IMG/VR virus record: IMGVR_UViG_3300042691_019008
Coordinates: 1-27,029 of that record
DNA from: a virus
Strand: one strand, 5' to 3'
DNA: 27,029 bases
Below the pieces are notes generated by a model. It was not told the origin of the DNA. It was given only the letters and a program-made list of their open reading frames with translations, and searched no databases. Each line of letters begins with the position of its first letter. Position 1 is the first letter of the stretch. Made by a program: the position numbers and the translations under genes. Shown here piece by piece: positions 1 through 8,516 of the stretch.

Positions 1-1
1 A

Positions 2-3000
2 AGTTTAGAATCAAATTCTATTTTGTTTCTACAAAAATTGCAAAAATATTTAAATTCAGAAGGTGGTCTTGATGGGGACAATTATGGTGATTTATTGTTG
101 CAAATATCAAATGGGGTTTCAGAAAACTACCAAAGGTATTTAGATGGATATTACAACACAAATTACATAAATAATTTGGTATCTTATCCAAGTCAGATAT
201 ATAACATTGACACCTATACAAAACTAAGTGATAAATTTAGCAACCCAATTATGAATGACTTTGATGTTAATAAAATAGTAGATAAAATTAGACAAGCACC
301 AATAACTAACAATATTAATTGGGTGTATCCATATTCTGATCCAAACTGGGTAGAATCAAATTTAGGTATCAAGGATAATATATTAGATATATACAACACA
401 AAAGATACAATATTGTTTAATACAAGCAGGAATGTTATTACAAACTTTAGAGAGGTAAATGATATAATAAATAATAGGCCATTTAAATATTTTCCAGATG
501 ATAGGACTAGAAAAATAACATATGGCGAAATATATCAAGATAATTATTTGGCTAAAAAGAGCATTTCTTTGTTAAACACCCCAATCTTTATCAATGCTAT
601 TAGTTCTGGTATAGAGAAATGGAGAGTAAATAATAAGACCCCATTTGTGACAGCATCTTATATTTTTTTAAATTCATTACCATTAGCTAATCTAAATGAT
701 TTTTTTATTGACAAAAATACAAATAAAAAAAATGGATTTGTTTTTTCATCTTTTGTTAAATATTCTGCAATACATAAGTTACCTTATGCTTGGATATTAA
801 AATATGGTTCAATATGGCATAGATATAAGACTTATGTGAATAGCAATGTGGATATTCTTGATGAGGTTTGGAAAGATTTTGATTATAAACAAAATTATAA
901 TGCAAATCCAGATTTTGTTTACAACGTGAATATGGATATAAAAATTAAATTAAAGGATGATAAAAAAATAAACACAGGGTTTTATCCAAAATTAATAAAT
1001 GATTACAATGTTTTTGTTAATGGTTTTGATTTGTTTAAGGATTACACCAATGAAGAAATTAGTAATGCGGAAAATAGGGGGGTTAAAATTATAAATACAT
1101 TAAATTATAGTAATAAAAGTGGTTATACTTTTGACAATTGGGGTGTTCTTGTACCACAAAACATATACGATAGTATTTTCTTTTCAGATTATTGCGAAGA
1201 TAATCAATTTGATTTAACAGCCAAATATTATACTTTCCCATCATTTAATTCATTTAATCAAGAAACAGAAACAAGTTCATATTCAGAGGACGAATTATTA
1301 AAAGTAGCACATAATGGGTCAATTAGATTAATATATGGGGATGATGTTAATACTTTTGATTTTAATGATTTAAAAAAACCAAGTTATAATGAATATTTTA
1401 ATGTGCAAAAAGACACAGATAACGCATTCACCTTGGGGGATACAAACACAACATATTCAAGTATTGAAGATATATTTGCGGTTTTTGATTATGAAACATT
1501 AAATTTATTTGAGAAAGAGTTTTTAGATTTTAGCAAATCAATATACGATATTGATATTGTTGATGATGCTGCCCAAATAAGTTTATTGGGTTTAGATTAT
1601 CAAGATGAGAATACACAATTTAGAAATTTCCAATTATTGTTTAGACAGTTGATGGAAGTGCCACCTAATTCAACTAAATTAGATTTATATGAATTTTTAA
1701 CTCAATCAGAAATTTATCAATCAAATAATATAAGAAGAGTTTTATCGAACTTTTTAAATTATGATGTATTGTTTAAATATGGCAATCCAACGCAATATAA
1801 TCACATAACTTACAATTCATTACTTAACCATATTAGTAATAAGTCATCTATATCTAATCCAGTAAGATTCAATCCTTATGTTAGGAACACATTGCCAAAT
1901 GAGGTATCTTTATTGGTATCAGAGGCTGCAAATCCAGCAGCCTGGAAAGCACTTAAATTATATGTTGGGTTTTCAACAATAAATGGATTGAAATATGCAG
2001 ACACCAACTCAGGTATAACTGATTTCTTTATTGAGAATGGTATTGAATTCAATGAGGCTAATGTTATTAGATTTGCACATTTAATTAAAATATACGCAAC
2101 ACAGAAATATAAAAACCCCCAACTAACATCAAATGGGTTTTATGGTATTTTAAAAACAAATCAAGATACGTTAAATTCTTTATTATCCAACACTTTGACA
2201 AATACTTTGGATAAAGTTAAAGCGGATATTAGTAATGTTAGTATAGCCCAAGTAAATGTAATTGATACTGCTGTTGATAGTAAATTATCAAAATATGATT
2301 TGTATGAAACATTTAAAGCAATAAATGACAAATGGATTTCGGGTTCTGATTTTAGGAGTAGAACTTTATTTGAGGATGTTTTATTCTTGGATAGGGGTTC
2401 AAGAAACATTGGTGATTTATATTATGCAGATATATTTGATTTGAAGAAGATTTTTAATGATAGGAATATCAATCTTAATATGCCAGCATTTAATTTCATA
2501 GGTGGTTTATTAACAAAGAACAATTTCAATATTTTTCCAATGCCATCTTATGTTAATTTTTATGGCGCGTTATCACCTGGGGATTCAATAAATGATGTTG
2601 TGCAAAGTGCAACAGAAGTTGCTAATGATACTTGGGGTTTATTTACTAATGTTGATTATAGAAAATCTGGACCAAAATTGGTTTGTGTTTATTCTGGAAG
2701 GGATTCTACAACATTAAAAGGTAATAGGGATTTTAGGTTTCATGATGATTCTTTTGATTGGGATAGGTCGCAAGAAATACCTTTTTTGGAGGATCAAACA
2801 AATAAGAGTGATTGGTCGCAATCAAATAAATGTGTTAGTTTTCTTGTTGATGTTGGCGCACAAAATCAAGCAATTTTTTATGGTGTTGATGTTGACCAAA
2901 ATAATGGTACGGCAACAGCGGAATCAATCCAAATGATTGAAAATATAAGAAATTCAGTTTCAAATAGGGGGGTAGCCACACAGAATAATTCAATGTTCAA

Positions 3001-4495
3001 TTTGTATAAGAATTTAAGTTATACTGCGACAATAAGAAGTATGGGTAATGCGCTTATTCAACCAACTATGTATTTTAAATTACAACATTTACCAATGTTT
3101 GAAGGTCCATATTTTATTACAGAAGTTAGTCATGAAATAAATCCAGGTTCGTTCGAAACAATGTTTAAAGGGGTTAGGCAAAGTATTTATTCACCCCCAA
3201 CAATAGATACATACTTATCTAGTATAAATGAAAACTTACTTACCAAGATACAAAGTCAATTTTCAAAAACAATACAGAGTGATAAGATTGGTCAAGATAC
3301 CGCAACAAATAATAACCAAGCGTCAAAAACAGTTCCAACAAATAGTAGTGCTTGTGGTAGTTTACTATACACTTCATACGCACAATTCTCACAAAATAAT
3401 GAGGTTAAGATTGAAACAATCTCATCACAAGAGATGTATAAAGCGATAACAGAAAAAGTTCCAAATGTAAATTATGCTAATTTGATATACAAAATATCAT
3501 ATTTGGCATCTTTTGATGGGAAGAATTTCAAGGCAAACCATTTCAATTTTGGTAATGTTTGGTTGACCTATAATAGGGGTACAATAACAAATTATAATCA
3601 AAATATAGAACAGTTTTTCTGTGCTAAAAATTTGGTTACAGATAGTGAAACTCCGTTCGTAATATTCCCATCATTAATTACGTATATTGATTATATGGCT
3701 AGGGTTATTGAAAGAGTTTATGGTAAGCTGGATCAATGGAACGTTGCAAATCAAAATGATTCAAAACTAGACCCTACTGTTAATGCTTATGTTATTGATT
3801 GGCTATATGGTGAGGATTCGATGCAACAAGTTTTGGCATCTAATACTTATGCTAAATTAAATTCAAATGGTTATTATGATAAATTAAAGTTAAAATTAAA
3901 AGATGCTACAAATAGTATAAAAGCAATAAATCCAAAAGCATTTGAAGTGGAGGTTGAAAATGTGGTAAAAACAAATAATTCAATTAGTGGTACTAAAAAA
4001 ATAAACACCATTGAGGAAGGTTGCGTGTTTACATATAAAGCCCCAAGTGTCAAAACAAATATGCCAATAGGTGAGATAAAAGTTCCATATAATATTGTAA
4101 TTCAATATAGTGCCAAAAAAATTGAAGAACTATTTTATACTGAAAATGTGGTAAAAGAAATTGATAATGCTTTAATTAAGTTATACGCTTCAAATATTAG
4201 TCCAGAAATTGTTAATTTTGATATTGTTGTTAAATCAGGGGCAACTGGATATGATATAACGTTTAAAGCGGACATAATACCTTCAATTGATGTGCCATAT
4301 ACAAGTGTAAGTATATTAGGGTTTAAAAACTCAAGTAAAAAAACAATTGAAGAATTAGATAAAAAAATAAAATCTTCTCAAAATTACAACCCAAACGACA
4401 AAATAATTAGCAAAGAAAAAGATATTCCAGAGTATAGTATAGCTTTTTATTATGCTAACTACACAAAATTAAATTTATATCCTAAACTTGAATAG
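2..4495 (+). CDS. Giant virion protein, baseplate-hub-like, 5'-partial
   Basis: The frame is open from base 2 with no stop, so the gene starts upstream; a TTG at 23 is only an internal codon. At least 1,497 codons are present. Most of the protein is Asn/Asp/Tyr/Ile-rich without a family I recognise. At about residues 995-1060 (counted from the TTG) lies a segment with MGNALIQPTMYFKL, then GPYFITEVSH and a GxFxTxFxGVR pattern. This resembles the C-terminal part of phage hub proteins (gp27/late-control-D type), where similar wording ends the barrel domain. Further on (about 1110-1240) a region with ANHFNFGNVW and FPSLITYIDYMARVIERVYG loosely recalls glucosaminidase/lysozyme-like wall hydrolases. 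Both assignments are by eye. Its place beside other tail genes supports a baseplate or tail-tip role. I am confident it is a virion protein, less so of the exact module functions. Confidence 0.6.
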   Translation, partial: SLESNSILFLQKLQKYLNSEGGLDGDNYGDLLLQISNGVSENYQRYLDGYYNTNYINNLVSYPSQIYNIDTYTKLSDKFSNPIMNDFDVNKIVDKIRQAPITNNINWVYPYSDPNWVESNLGIKDNILDIYNTKDTILFNTSRNVITNFREVNDIINNRPFKYFPDDRTRKITYGEIYQDNYLAKKSISLLNTPIFINAISSGIEKWRVNNKTPFVTASYIFLNSLPLANLNDFFIDKNTNKKNGFVFSSFVKYSAIHKLPYAWILKYGSIWHRYKTYVNSNVDILDEVWKDFDYKQNYNANPDFVYNVNMDIKIKLKDDKKINTGFYPKLINDYNVFVNGFDLFKDYTNEEISNAENRGVKIINTLNYSNKSGYTFDNWGVLVPQNIYDSIFFSDYCEDNQFDLTAKYYTFPSFNSFNQETETSSYSEDELLKVAHNGSIRLIYGDDVNTFDFNDLKKPSYNEYFNVQKDTDNAFTLGDTNTTYSSIEDIFAVFDYETLNLFEKEFLDFSKSIYDIDIVDDAAQISLLGLDYQDENTQFRNFQLLFRQLMEVPPNSTKLDLYEFLTQSEIYQSNNIRRVLSNFLNYDVLFKYGNPTQYNHITYNSLLNHISNKSSISNPVRFNPYVRNTLPNEVSLLVSEAANPAAWKALKLYVGFSTINGLKYADTNSGITDFFIENGIEFNEANVIRFAHLIKIYATQKYKNPQLTSNGFYGILKTNQDTLNSLLSNTLTNTLDKVKADISNVSIAQVNVIDTAVDSKLSKYDLYETFKAINDKWISGSDFRSRTLFEDVLFLDRGSRNIGDLYYADIFDLKKIFNDRNINLNMPAFNFIGGLLTKNNFNIFPMPSYVNFYGALSPGDSINDVVQSATEVANDTWGLFTNVDYRKSGPKLVCVYSGRDSTTLKGNRDFRFHDDSFDWDRSQEIPFLEDQTNKSDWSQSNKCVSFLVDVGAQNQAIFYGVDVDQNNGTATAESIQMIENIRNSVSNRGVATQNNSMFNLYKNLSYTATIRSMGNALIQPTMYFKLQHLPMFEGPYFITEVSHEINPGSFETMFKGVRQSIYSPPTIDTYLSSINENLLTKIQSQFSKTIQSDKIGQDTATNNNQASKTVPTNSSACGSLLYTSYAQFSQNNEVKIETISSQEMYKAITEKVPNVNYANLIYKISYLASFDGKNFKANHFNFGNVWLTYNRGTITNYNQNIEQFFCAKNLVTDSETPFVIFPSLITYIDYMARVIERVYGKLDQWNVANQNDSKLDPTVNAYVIDWLYGEDSMQQVLASNTYAKLNSNGYYDKLKLKLKDATNSIKAINPKAFEVEVENVVKTNNSISGTKKINTIEEGCVFTYKAPSVKTNMPIGEIKVPYNIVIQYSAKKIEELFYTENVVKEIDNALIKLYASNISPEIVNFDIVVKSGATGYDITFKADIIPSIDVPYTSVSILGFKNSSKKTIEELDKKIKSSQNYNPNDKIISKEKDIPEYSIAFYYANYTKLNLYPKLE

Positions 4496-4503
4496 ATTAT
4501 TTC

Positions 4504-4511
4504 TATAAATC
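4504..4511 (+). promoter_or_regulatory. Possible late-promoter-like octamer TATAAATC
   Basis: The octamer differs at one base from the T4-type late promoter TATAAATA. It lies 27 nt before the ATG of the 71-aa gene, in a 42-bp gap. In DNA this AT-rich a chance match is easy, so this is weak support. Confidence 0.2.
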
Positions 4512-4537
4512 AGATATTTATTATAAAAAAAATAATT

Positions 4538-4753
4538 ATGAACATTACTGGAGAGTTAGACAACTACTTAAATAAAAGTAAAAAATCATTGCTAGATGAT
4601 GGTTCACATGAAGTTTGTGATTTAATAACAGGAGAATGTTATGTTGTTAAAGAAAAAGATGGATTGATTGAGCGTAATGAAAACCATAAAGTTTCAAATA
4701 GAAATGTTAAAGTTAAAACCCAAGGGGGTTTGAAAGAACTTTTAAATGACTAA
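4538..4753 (+). CDS. Small conserved-looking phage protein, 71 aa
   Basis: I do not recognise a family. The protein is charged and soluble, with no membrane segment or signal peptide. The central part reads CDLITGEC, giving two cysteines seven residues apart, followed by YVVKEKDGLIER; this compact turn-rich core looks like the conserved part. The Cys pair could bind a metal or form a disulfide, which the sequence cannot settle. The ATG follows an A-rich, SD-less leader typical of this window. It sits between the giant hub-like gene and the proline-rich gene, 19 nt before the latter, so the two are probably cotranscribed. Coding status is supported by the codon pattern, the tight fit between neighbours and the A-rich leader. 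Confidence 0.7.
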   Translation: MNITGELDNYLNKSKKSLLDDGSHEVCDLITGECYVVKEKDGLIERNENHKVSNRNVKVKTQGGLKELLND

Positions 4754-4772
4754 TTTATTAAAATAAAAAAAT

Positions 4773-5474
4773 ATGAAAATTGATCAGAAAATATTAAATG
4801 AAATTAATCGTTATCACAAGATAAATAATTACATTCTTGAACAGGCTGCACCGCCACCTCCTCCTCCATTAGAGGGTGAAGACCCACTTGCTATGCCAAA
4901 TGCGCCAGCAACACCCCCAGGCGAGGTATCGCCTATACCACCAACAGCCCCAGGTGGAACTGATCCTTTAAGCACAACTGAACCACAGCCTATTGATGTT
5001 ACTATGGATGATGATGTTACAGCTATTAATGATGAAGGTGATAGTGAAGAAAATGATGATGAAGGTGGGGGTTCTGAAGAATTAGATATTACAGATTTGG
5101 TTACATCCCAAAAATCAATTGAAACTAAGCAAGGGGAGTATTTTGACAATTTATTTGGTCAAATAAATCGTTTAGAAACTAAGTTGTCTGAAATGGATAA
5201 GATTTTTGACAAATTGACATCTATGGAAAGGACAATTGAGAAATATAGAGAAAAGACACCTGAAGAGAAATTGGAGTTAAGAACATATGATTCATATCCT
5301 TTTAATCAAAAATTATCAGATTTCTTTGATGACAAGAAGGTTGAGATGGAAAAAAGTGGAAAGAATGAATATGTTTTAACTACAGATGATGTTACAGAAA
5401 TTAATCCAGATGAAATAAAAAATACATTTAATTCGGATGATGAAGAGGATAATATTTTTGATGTAAAAATTTAA
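4773..5474 (+). CDS. Proline-rich acidic protein with coiled coil, 233 aa
   Basis: Function unknown. Three zones are visible. The N-terminus (about 1-25) is a charged helix with the pattern NRYHKINNYILEQ. Next comes a low-complexity stretch rich in Pro/Ala/Gly (about 25-75) with six consecutive prolines, running into a strongly acidic Asp/Glu segment (about 75-100). Last is a probable coiled coil (about 105-170, with QINRLETKLSEMDKIFDKL) and an acidic tail ending near DDEEDNIFDVKI. There are no cysteines and no membrane segment. Such a linker-plus-coiled-coil layout would suit a scaffold, adaptor or virion-associated protein, but no family supports that. A strong terminator follows within 3 nt, so this is the last gene of the upstream unit. 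Confidence 0.75.
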   Translation: MKIDQKILNEINRYHKINNYILEQAAPPPPPPLEGEDPLAMPNAPATPPGEVSPIPPTAPGGTDPLSTTEPQPIDVTMDDDVTAINDEGDSEENDDEGGGSEELDITDLVTSQKSIETKQGEYFDNLFGQINRLETKLSEMDKIFDKLTSMERTIEKYREKTPEEKLELRTYDSYPFNQKLSDFFDDKKVEMEKSGKNEYVLTTDDVTEINPDEIKNTFNSDDEEDNIFDVKI

Positions 5475-5476
5475 GG

Positions 5477-5502
5477 AAAGGGGTGAATAACCCCTTTTTT
5501 TT
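5477..5502 (+). terminator. Rho-independent terminator after the 233-aa gene
   Basis: A perfect 8-bp stem (AAAGGGGT at 5477-5484 pairing with ACCCCTTT at 5490-5497), loop GAATA, with a run of eight T at 5495-5502. It begins 3 nt after the stop codon and separates the structural-side genes from the replication cassette. Confidence 0.9.
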
Positions 5503-5530
5503 GCCCAAAACTTTACTATACTTGTATCAT
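5501..5530 (+). promoter_or_regulatory. Candidate promoter for the SSB gene
   Basis: A promoter is expected here because a strong terminator lies just upstream and the SSB ATG is at 5555. TTGCCC (5501-5506) and TATCAT (5525-5530) sit 18 nt apart, a fair sigma70-like pair. A TATACTTG (5517-5524) resembles the Bacteroidetes -7 box TAnnTTTG, but its distance to the TTTG at 5500-5503 (13 nt) is too short for that class. The exact promoter is unresolved. Confidence 0.3.
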
Positions 5531-5554
5531 TAATAAAACTTAAAAAACATAACT

Positions 5555-6415
5555 ATGGGTGCATTAGATGCCATAATGGCGCAGTACGAGAAAAATCAAA
5601 AATCAGGGAAGTCCCAAATGACAGAGGAAGAAAGAATGAAGAGGTATTTTACATTGTTGTTAGGTGATAAAGAATCATCAGGACAAAGACGTATTAGAAT
5701 CTTACCAACAAAAGATGGTTCATCTCCATTTAAGGAGGGTTGGTTTCATGAGGTTAGAGTAAAAGGTTACACACAGAAATTTTATGACCCAGGTCTAAAT
5801 GACAACGAGGCATCTCCATTAACAGACATCTACAACAGTTTGAAGTCAACTGGTAGAAAGGAGGATGAGGAAATGGCTAAAGAGTACAGGCCAAGGAAAT
5901 TTTACGTTTTGAAGGTGATTGATAGAGACCGCGAAGAAGATGGTATTAAGTATTGGAGATTTAAAGACAGTTACAAGAAAGATGGAATATATGACAAGAT
6001 TATTCCAATTTTTAGAGCAAAAGGTGATATAACTGATATTGATACTGGGCGTGATTTGGTAATTGAATTAGTTAAAACCAAAAATCCAAAAGGTAAAGAG
6101 TACACAACTGTGGCAACTATTATGCAAGATGATGCAACTCCATTGTCAACAAATGCAGATACAGTTAAAAAATGGCTTGAAGATGAATCTACTTGGAAGG
6201 ATGTATATACAAAAAAACCAAAAGAATATTTGGAGGCTATTGGTAGGGGGGAAACTCCACAATGGGACAACAACTTGGGTAAGTTTGTGTATTTAAATTC
6301 AACAAGTGATGAGAATTCATTTGGAGGTGGAGCACCTGTTGCAAAAAATGCAACAACTCAACAAACAAGCGTTGTTGTGGAAGATGATTACAGTGATGAT
6401 GATTTACCATTTTAA
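5555..6415 (+). CDS. 32: Single-stranded DNA-binding protein, gp32-like
   Basis: A 286-aa protein with the layout of T4 gp32: a basic N-terminal arm (about 1-30, for cooperative binding), a core with RRIRILPTKDG and then RKFYVLKVIDRD, YWRFKDSYKKDGIYDKI and IELVKTKNPKGKEY, and a Gly/Ala/Thr linker leading to an acidic tail. Its role is to coat ssDNA at forks and recombination intermediates and to recruit partners through the tail. There is no cysteine anywhere, so the zinc site of T4 gp32 is missing. The last residues are DYSDDDLPF, close to the tip of bacterial SSB (DDDIPF) rather than the T4 gp32 tail. It is first in the replication cassette and directly precedes uvsX. The ATG follows an A-rich leader. 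Confidence 0.85.
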   Translation: MGALDAIMAQYEKNQKSGKSQMTEEERMKRYFTLLLGDKESSGQRRIRILPTKDGSSPFKEGWFHEVRVKGYTQKFYDPGLNDNEASPLTDIYNSLKSTGRKEDEEMAKEYRPRKFYVLKVIDRDREEDGIKYWRFKDSYKKDGIYDKIIPIFRAKGDITDIDTGRDLVIELVKTKNPKGKEYTTVATIMQDDATPLSTNADTVKKWLEDESTWKDVYTKKPKEYLEAIGRGETPQWDNNLGKFVYLNSTSDENSFGGGAPVAKNATTQQTSVVVEDDYSDDDLPF

Positions 6416-6427
6416 TTAACCTAAAAT

Positions 6428-6476
6428 AGATTTTTTGCGCAAAGCACCATAAAACAGTACTTTGTGCAAAAAATCT
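6428..6476 (+). promoter_or_regulatory. Long imperfect hairpin in the uvsX leader
   Basis: Arms 6428-6444 and 6460-6476 pair over 17 bp with one G-U wobble; after a C/A mismatch two more pairs (46-47 with 57-58) close onto a small A-rich loop. The 5' arm begins with a T-tract and the 3' arm ends in an A-tract, the reverse of a terminator on either strand. It lies between the SSB stop and the uvsX ATG and ends 24 nt before that ATG, so an RNA regulatory or processing role is possible. Confidence 0.6.
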
Positions 6477-6500
6477 CTCTTCTTAAATCAAAAAAAATAT

Positions 6501-7505
6501 ATGGGCGCAATAAAGAAAAAGGCAGCAGCAACTAGCGTTGATGCTATCAAGGAGAAGTTTTCAACAAAAACAAAGTATAAGCCAGAGGATTATTATTCAT
6601 GTGGTGATGCTTTTTACAATGCTTGTGGTGTTCCTGGTCCAGTAATGGGTGGTATCAATATGTTCTTGGGTCATTCAAATACGAGTAAGACAACAGCAAT
6701 GATATTGGCGGCAGCTGATGCACAAAAGAAAGGTCACTTACCTATCTTCATTATCACTGAAAAGAAGTGGAATTGGGCTCATGCTGTTGAATTAGGATTG
6801 AATGCTGAACTCAATGAGGATGGTGAATGGGATGGTGATTTTATTTTTAACGATTCATTTGATTATATTGAGCAGATGACAGATTTCATTAATGATATTC
6901 TGGATGCGCAAGAAAAGGGTGAGTTACCATATTCTGTTTTATTCTTGATTGATAGTATTGGATCCATACCTTGTAAGATGACTTATGATGGTAAGGGTGG
7001 TAAGATGCATAATGCAGCGGTTCTTGCTGATAAGGTTGGAATGGGTATTCACTCAAGAATTTCAAAATCAAAGAAAGAGGATTACCCCTACCATAACACA
7101 ATGGTTGTTATTAATCAACCTTGGGTAGAATTACCAGACTCACCATTTGGGCAACCAACAATCAAGGCAAAAGGTGGCGAGGCTTTATGGTTGGCATCTT
7201 CATTAATATTCTTATTTGGAAACCAGAAGAATGCTGGTATTAACCATATTACCGCAACAAAGAATGGCAGAACTGTTTCCTATGCAATTAGGACAAAAGT
7301 ATCCATATTGAAGAACCACGTTACTGGTATAGCATATAAGGATGGCAAGATATTGGCAGTCCCACAAGGTTATCTACCAGACACAAAGGAGGCTATTGAA
7401 AAATATAAGAAAGAATATTCTCAATACTGGAATGGTATTTTATCCGGAGATGGGGACATTACTTTTTCTGAAAAGGAAGAAGAAGACGCAATAATTTTTG
7501 AATAA
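6501..7505 (+). CDS. uvsX: UvsX/RecA-like recombinase
   Basis: A 334-aa RecA-family strand-exchange protein. It would form filaments on ssDNA covered by the SSB and drive recombination-dependent replication. The ATP-site motifs are in order: Walker A-like GHSNTSKTT (57-65), the catalytic Glu of ITEKKW (87), Walker B VLFLID (146-151), the VINQ motif (203-206), and the loop with KGGEALWLASS (224-234). The Walker A has Ser where most RecA proteins have Gly before Lys; T4 UvsX also departs from consensus here. I chose the ATG at 6501, which follows an A-rich leader, over an in-frame TTG at 6462 that would lie inside the leader hairpin. The acidic C-terminus is typical. The FEN gene starts 1 nt after its stop. 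Confidence 0.9.
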   Translation: MGAIKKKAAATSVDAIKEKFSTKTKYKPEDYYSCGDAFYNACGVPGPVMGGINMFLGHSNTSKTTAMILAAADAQKKGHLPIFIITEKKWNWAHAVELGLNAELNEDGEWDGDFIFNDSFDYIEQMTDFINDILDAQEKGELPYSVLFLIDSIGSIPCKMTYDGKGGKMHNAAVLADKVGMGIHSRISKSKKEDYPYHNTMVVINQPWVELPDSPFGQPTIKAKGGEALWLASSLIFLFGNQKNAGINHITATKNGRTVSYAIRTKVSILKNHVTGIAYKDGKILAVPQGYLPDTKEAIEKYKKEYSQYWNGILSGDGDITFSEKEEEDAIIFE

Positions 7506-7506
7506 G

Positions 7507-8502
7507 ATGAAGAAAACCCTGCTAATAGATGGAAACAATTTATTTACAATTGGTTTTCATGGAGTTCGTGAATTTTATTCAGAAGGCAAACACATTGGTG
7601 GGGTTTTCCATTTTCTAAACACAATTAGGTTGTTTCTTGATAAACATAATCACGATAAAGTTGTTGTGTTTTGGGATGGGGCAGAGAATTCTTTATCAAG
7701 AAAAGAAATTTATCCTAAATACAAGGAGAATAGAATAAAGCCTGTTGATGATTACAAATATGAGTCTTATCTCTACCAAAGAGAAAGAGTTAAACAGTAC
7801 CTTGAGGAAATTTTTGTTAGACAATGTATTGTTGAACAAAACGAAGCAGATGATTTGATTGCCTATTATACAAAAATTGCTACTGATGAAACTATTATAA
7901 TTTTATCAGGTGACAAAGATTTAACACAGTTGGTTTCTAAAAATGTAACGGTGTTTTCGCCAACATCTAAATCGTATATTAAGAATGGTGATTTAGTTGA
8001 ATTTAAGGATGTAAAAATACCACATAGCAATATCTTTATTTATAAAGTTATAATTGGTGACAAATCAGATAATATTGATGGGGTTTTAAATTTTGGTGAA
8101 AAAAAATTAAAACAATACTTTCCTAATGTCGAAAAAAATGCTTATACTTTGGAACAATTACTAATTGAGGCTAAAGAGCATTACGATGTAAAACCAAACA
8201 AATCACTTAGTAATTTAATAAATGGTGTTAGCAAGTCAGGATTATCTGGTGATGAATTTTATGCGATAACAGGTAAAATTATAGATTTGAAAAACCCATT
8301 GATAACTAACTTAGGTATTGAAGCTGTGAATGAAGTATATGTTGAAAGCATAGACCCCACGGATAGAAGTTATAAAAATTTAGTTAGATTTATGTCAGAG
8401 GATGGGTTCTTTAAATTCTTGCCAAAGAAAGATGATGCTTGGGTTGATTTTGTTAGACCATTTATGAAATTGAGCAGAAAAGAAAAAAAAATTATTAATT
8501 AA
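7507..8502 (+). CDS. rnh: 5'-3' exonuclease / RNase H, FEN family
   Basis: A 331-aa flap-endonuclease-type nuclease, the counterpart of T4 RNase H, which removes RNA primers and adjacent DNA from lagging-strand fragments. The acidic metal-site motifs are all visible: LLIDGNN (Asp8), VVFWDGAENS (Asp57), the helical-arch basics YPKYKENR (70-76), NEADDLIAYY (Glu113, Asp115, Asp116), LSGDKDLTQL (Asp136, Asp138) and IGDKSDNI (Asp185, Asp188) leading into the helix-hairpin-helix region. The C-terminal part is less conserved. The ATG at 7507 lies 1 nt after the uvsX stop, so translation is probably coupled; the alternative TTG at 7498 would overlap uvsX and adds only three residues. No active-site residue appears lost. 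Confidence 0.9.
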   Translation: MKKTLLIDGNNLFTIGFHGVREFYSEGKHIGGVFHFLNTIRLFLDKHNHDKVVVFWDGAENSLSRKEIYPKYKENRIKPVDDYKYESYLYQRERVKQYLEEIFVRQCIVEQNEADDLIAYYTKIATDETIIILSGDKDLTQLVSKNVTVFSPTSKSYIKNGDLVEFKDVKIPHSNIFIYKVIIGDKSDNIDGVLNFGEKKLKQYFPNVEKNAYTLEQLLIEAKEHYDVKPNKSLSNLINGVSKSGLSGDEFYAITGKIIDLKNPLITNLGIEAVNEVYVESIDPTDRSYKNLVRFMSEDGFFKFLPKKDDAWVDFVRPFMKLSRKEKKIIN

Positions 8503-8516
8503 AAACAAAAAAAACA

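Noticed and set aside
4829-5149. Antisense 106-codon ORF with Gly/Ser-rich product
   Set aside because: It is the mirror of the proline/acidic repeats of the 233-aa gene on the plus strand, with no start context of its own.
6428-6476. uvsX leader hairpin as a terminator
   Set aside because: No T-run follows the stem on either strand; the T-tract is at the 5' side of the stem in both readings.
6462-6500. TTG start extending UvsX by 13 residues
   Set aside because: The TTG lies inside the leader hairpin, the extra residues lack family resemblance, and the ATG at 6501 has an A-rich leader.
7498-7506. TTG start for the FEN nuclease overlapping uvsX
   Set aside because: ATG at 7507 gives MKKTLLIDGNN, the normal distance from start to the first Asp motif.
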